The notes under the pieces: generated by a model
The model's input: only the letters and a program-made list of their open reading frames with translations
What the model was told of the DNA's origin: nothing
Database searches by the model: none
Position numbers and translations under genes: made by a program
Assembly (NCBI RefSeq): GCF_040253615.1
Contig: NZ_JBEJGY010000004.1
Coordinates: 4,092,001-4,156,000 of the forward strand
Direction: 5' to 3'
Source: Streptomyces sp. Edi4
GTDB lineage: Bacteria > Actinomycetota > Actinomycetes > Streptomycetales > Streptomycetaceae
Length of the DNA stretch: 64,000 nt
Shown: positions 61,566 to 64,000 of the stretch, piece after piece
Position numbering within the stretch: the stretch's first letter is position 1
Layout of the letters: every line of letters starts with the position of its first letter

Positions 61566-62348
61566 GTGCACCTCAATCTGGCGTCCAAGACAGCTGTTGT
61601 CACCGGTGCGAGCCGGGGCATCGGACTCGCGACCGTGCGTTCCCTGGCCGAAGAGGGCGTCCGCGTCGTCGGGGCCGCCCGCACCATCACCCCCGAACTG
61701 GAGCAGACCGGCGCCTACGCGGTCTCCGCCGACCTGAGCACCGCTGAAGGTGTCGCCCATCTGATGGACCGGGCCTTCGCCGAGCTCGGTGGTATCGACC
61801 TGCTCGTGAACAACGTCGGCGCGGGTGACGATGTGGAGCCCGTCGGGTTCCTCGACACCGACGATGCGCAGTGGGCCCGCATCTTCGATCTCAACCTGCT
61901 CAGCACGGTCCGTGCCAGCCGGGCGGCGCTGCCCAGCCTCGTCGAACGCCGCGGAGCGATCGTCAACGTCTCGTCCGTCAACTCCCGTCTGCCCGCCGCT
62001 GGCCCGGTCGCCTACAGCGCCGCCAAGGCGGCCCTCGCGGCGCTCGGGAAGTCCCTGGCCGAGGAGTTCGGGCCCCAGGGCGTGCGGGTGAACACCGTCT
62101 CCCCGGGTGTGGTCCGCACCGCCATCTGGGAGGACCCGGACGGCTTCGGCGGCAGGGTGGCGGCAGGGGCCGGGGCGGAACACGCGGCGTTCCTCCAGCG
62201 GCTCCCGGAGGCGTTCGGCATCACCACCGGTCGCATCACCGAGCCCCAGGAAGTGGCGGCTCTGATCACCTTCCTGCTCTCCGATGTCGCCGGCAACATC
62301 TCAGGCGCCGACTACGTCATCGACGGCGGCACCATCAAGACGCTCTAG
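61566..62348 (+). CDS. short-chain dehydrogenase/reductase (SDR)
   Basis: 260 residues from GTG 61566 behind TTGGAGTG. The NAD(P)-binding motif is GASRGIG (about 14-20), with NNVGAG and the Ser-Tyr-Lys catalytic set in IVNVSSVNSR and YSAAKAAL. The C-terminus ends with SGADYVIDGGTIKTL, typical of the family. The classical SDR oxidises or reduces an unknown alcohol or ketone. Directly after a TetR gene, with a shared motif, it is probably TetR-regulated. Confidence 0.93.
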   Translation: MHLNLASKTAVVTGASRGIGLATVRSLAEEGVRVVGAARTITPELEQTGAYAVSADLSTAEGVAHLMDRAFAELGGIDLLVNNVGAGDDVEPVGFLDTDDAQWARIFDLNLLSTVRASRAALPSLVERRGAIVNVSSVNSRLPAAGPVAYSAAKAALAALGKSLAEEFGPQGVRVNTVSPGVVRTAIWEDPDGFGGRVAAGAGAEHAAFLQRLPEAFGITTGRITEPQEVAALITFLLSDVAGNISGADYVIDGGTIKTL

Positions 62349-62362
62349 CGAAAGAACGCCAC

Positions 62363-62404
62363 CCGTCCCGCCTGCGGCCTCCGGCGGACGCAAGTGCGGG
62401 ACGG
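62363..62404 (+). terminator. hairpin after the SDR gene
   Basis: CCGTCCCGC pairs with GCGGGACGG around a 24-base loop that contains additional GC pairing. A probable terminator. Confidence 0.5.
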
Positions 62405-62454
62405 CGGCGAAATGGTGTCGACGGGGGGCGGGGCTGGCGGTTAGACCTGGCTCC

Positions 62455-63858
62455 ATGACTTCATTCACCTCCCCCGTATCACCGGCCCCTTTCGAGGAGT
62501 TGCTGCCCGCGACGCGGCGTGCCCTGCTGCACCGCGTCGCGGTGGAGCAGTCCCGAGGGCGGGCTCCCTCGCTCGTCGCGGCTGTGGCGCGCGACGGCCG
62601 GATGGTGTGGTCGGGGTCGCGCACCTCCGTCGACGGGCACGGTCCGGATGCGGATGTGCAGTACCGCATCGGCTCCATCACCAAATGCTTCACCGCCGTG
62701 CTGGTGCTGAGGCTCCGTGACGAGGGGCTGCTGGACCTCGGCGACCTGCTGGAAGCGCATCTGCCCGGTACCGCGGCCGGTGGGGCCACGATTGCCCAAC
62801 TCCTTTCCCATACCGCCGGTTTGGCGGCCGAGGCACCCGCGCCCTGGTGGGAACGGACAGCCGGTGACCTTCGGCCCGAGCTCGTCGATGTACTGGGCGA
62901 CCGGCCGGCTCCGCATCCGGCGGGACGAGTGCACCACTACTCCAACCCTGGCTACACGCTGCTCGGCTCCCTGGTGGAGGCGGTACGCGGCGTGTCCTGG
63001 GAGGAGGCGCTGCGGAACGAAATCCTGGTACCGCTGGGGCTCGACCGGACGAGTACGCACCCGATGGACCCCCACGCGGACGGGTGGGCCGTGCACCCCT
63101 GGGCCGATGTCCTGCTGCCCGAACCGTCGGAAGACCTGGGGCTGATGGCGCCCGCTGGACAGCTGTGGTCGACGGCGGCGGACCTCTGCCGGTTCGCCCT
63201 CTTCTTGGCCGAGGGCGACGAGCGGGTCCTGAGCGCCGAATCCGTGGCGGAGATGCGCGCCCCGGCGGTGGCGCCGGAGGCCGGCGCCTGGGACAGCGGG
63301 TATGGACTCGGCCTGCAGCTCGCCCGGACCGGAGGACGTGAACTCGCCGGCCACACCGGCTCACTGCCCGGATTCGTCGCCGGTCTCTGGGTGAGTGTGG
63401 CCGACGGGGTGGTTGCCGTCGCGCTGGCCAACGCGACCTCCGGGCCGCTGTGCGGCACGCTGGCGGCCGATCTCGTGGAGATCGTGGCGAAGGCCGAGCC
63501 ACGCTTCCCCGTACCCTGGCGCCCCCTCCCCGAGGCGGACGAGCGGCTTCTCGCGCTCACCGGGCTTTGGTACTGGGGCACCCACGCCTACGGGCTGCGG
63601 CTCACCACCGGCGGGGGCGTGGCCCTGGAGCCGTTGCGCGGCTCCGGGCGGCCTTCCCGGTTCAAGGCCGACACGGAGGGGACGTGGACGGGACTTGACG
63701 GCTACCACCGCGGGGAGACGCTGCGTGCGATGGTGCGGTCCGACGGCTCCGTGAGCCACCTCGACCTCGGGTCTTTCGTGTTCACCCGCGAGCCGTATGG
63801 CCCCGAGGCGGCAGTCGTGCCGGGAGGCGTGGACCCCGAAGGCTGGCGGGGCGTCTGA
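62455..63858 (+). CDS. serine beta-lactamase-fold hydrolase (class C/DD-peptidase-like)
   Basis: 467 residues from ATG 62455. The SxxK motif is SITK (Ser74, Lys77), the YxN motif is in HHYSNPGYTLLG, and GHTGSLPGF replaces the usual KTG with HTG as in the esterase/class-C-like group. A roughly 110-residue C-terminal beta domain follows. No signal peptide is visible, so it is probably cytoplasmic and more likely an esterase or peptidase than a resistance enzyme. Single-gene transcript between the SDR gene and two parS sites. Confidence 0.9.
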   Translation: MTSFTSPVSPAPFEELLPATRRALLHRVAVEQSRGRAPSLVAAVARDGRMVWSGSRTSVDGHGPDADVQYRIGSITKCFTAVLVLRLRDEGLLDLGDLLEAHLPGTAAGGATIAQLLSHTAGLAAEAPAPWWERTAGDLRPELVDVLGDRPAPHPAGRVHHYSNPGYTLLGSLVEAVRGVSWEEALRNEILVPLGLDRTSTHPMDPHADGWAVHPWADVLLPEPSEDLGLMAPAGQLWSTAADLCRFALFLAEGDERVLSAESVAEMRAPAVAPEAGAWDSGYGLGLQLARTGGRELAGHTGSLPGFVAGLWVSVADGVVAVALANATSGPLCGTLAADLVEIVAKAEPRFPVPWRPLPEADERLLALTGLWYWGTHAYGLRLTTGGGVALEPLRGSGRPSRFKADTEGTWTGLDGYHRGETLRAMVRSDGSVSHLDLGSFVFTREPYGPEAAVVPGGVDPEGWRGV

Positions 63859-63874
63859 CGTTTCACGTGAAACG
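63859..63874. other. parS: parS site after the beta-lactamase-fold gene
   Basis: CGTTTCACGTGAAACG with perfect core, directly after the gene's stop codon. Confidence 0.95.
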
Positions 63875-63896
63875 GGCCGACCCTGAGAGCCGGAAC

Positions 63897-63926
63897 AGGT
63901 CGGTGTTTCACGTGAAACACCGACCT
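63897..63926. terminator. 30-bp perfect palindrome with parS core
   Basis: AGGTCGGTGTTTCAC and its exact complement; its right end overlaps the last two bases of the GNAT stop codon. A probable bidirectional terminator. Confidence 0.65.
63904..63919. other. parS: parS site between the beta-lactamase-fold and GNAT genes
   Basis: TGTTTCACGTGAAACA, perfect, 45 bp from the previous site. Confidence 0.97.
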
Positions 63927-64000
63927 ACAGGGGCTTCTTGAACCCCACATGGGAGGCCTCGAACCCCAGCCGCTCGTAGAACCGATGTGCGTCGGCGCGG
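63925..64000 (-). CDS. GNAT family N-acetyltransferase, C-terminal fragment (truncated by window edge)
   Basis: On the minus strand the frame reads ...ADAHRFYERLGFEASHVGFKKPL and stops at TAG (63925-63927). AHRFYERLGF is the classic GNAT C-terminal motif (A-x-x-F-Y-E-x-x-G-F). Nothing else of the protein is in the window. Confidence 0.85.
   Translation of the reverse strand, partial: RADAHRFYERLGFEASHVGFKKPL

Overview
The window is a high-GC actinobacterial chromosome segment, almost certainly Streptomyces. The third codon positions are nearly all G or C, GTG starts are common, and the gene order is the classic Streptomyces oriC neighbourhood: gyrA-gyrB-dciA-recF-gnd-dnaN on the left, oriC, then dnaA, and rpmH-rnpA-yidD-yidC-khpB-rsmG-parA-parB on the right. 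oriC (about 21.6-22.4 kb) lies between dnaN and dnaA and carries at least 15 DnaA-box-like nonamers. This would place the window at the centre of the linear chromosome.

Left accessory part (1-11.7 kb): the end of a proline-rich membrane protein, a secreted and membrane-anchored protein, a DLW-39 microprotein, a small secreted protein, a GT2-type glycosyltransferase, an FkbM-type methyltransferase, an amidohydrolase, an Ala-rich repeat protein, and a large transmembrane STAND NTPase with 14 WD40 repeats. A tRNA-Ile(GAU) gene and a DUF3566 membrane protein lead into gyrA/gyrB.

Right part: parA and parB follow the rpmH-rsmG block. Next come trxA/trxB and an envelope block in one direction (a DUF6049 protein, the lipid II flippase MurJ, a membrane pseudokinase, SigM and its anti-sigma factor). 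After these are a CCA-adding enzyme, an MFS exporter, inositol-phosphate synthase, a PadR regulator with a 31-bp operator palindrome, a bifunctional penicillin-binding protein, a GT87-like membrane protein, an alanine-racemase-like protein, a FemX-type peptidyltransferase, the rpsF-ssb-rpsR-rplI operon, a MATE exporter and dnaB. The last 5 kb is accessory: a decayed helix-turn-helix gene, a peptide deformylase with a divergent winged-helix regulator, a TetR/SDR pair, a serine beta-lactamase-fold protein and the end of a GNAT acetyltransferase.

The most interesting signals are regulatory. (i) Thirteen parS sites with a perfect 14-bp core occur between 28 and 64 kb and none were seen on the gyr side of oriC. 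Several are the centre of longer perfect palindromes that double as intergenic hairpins. (ii) Outside oriC, DnaA boxes sit in the dnaA promoter, just upstream of parA, and next to a good candidate dnaB promoter. This suggests a local DnaA circuit linking initiation, helicase supply and segregation. (iii) The pseudokinase and extracellular domain that are fused to MurJ in mycobacteria are a separate adjacent gene here. (iv) Small accessory operons carry readable operators.
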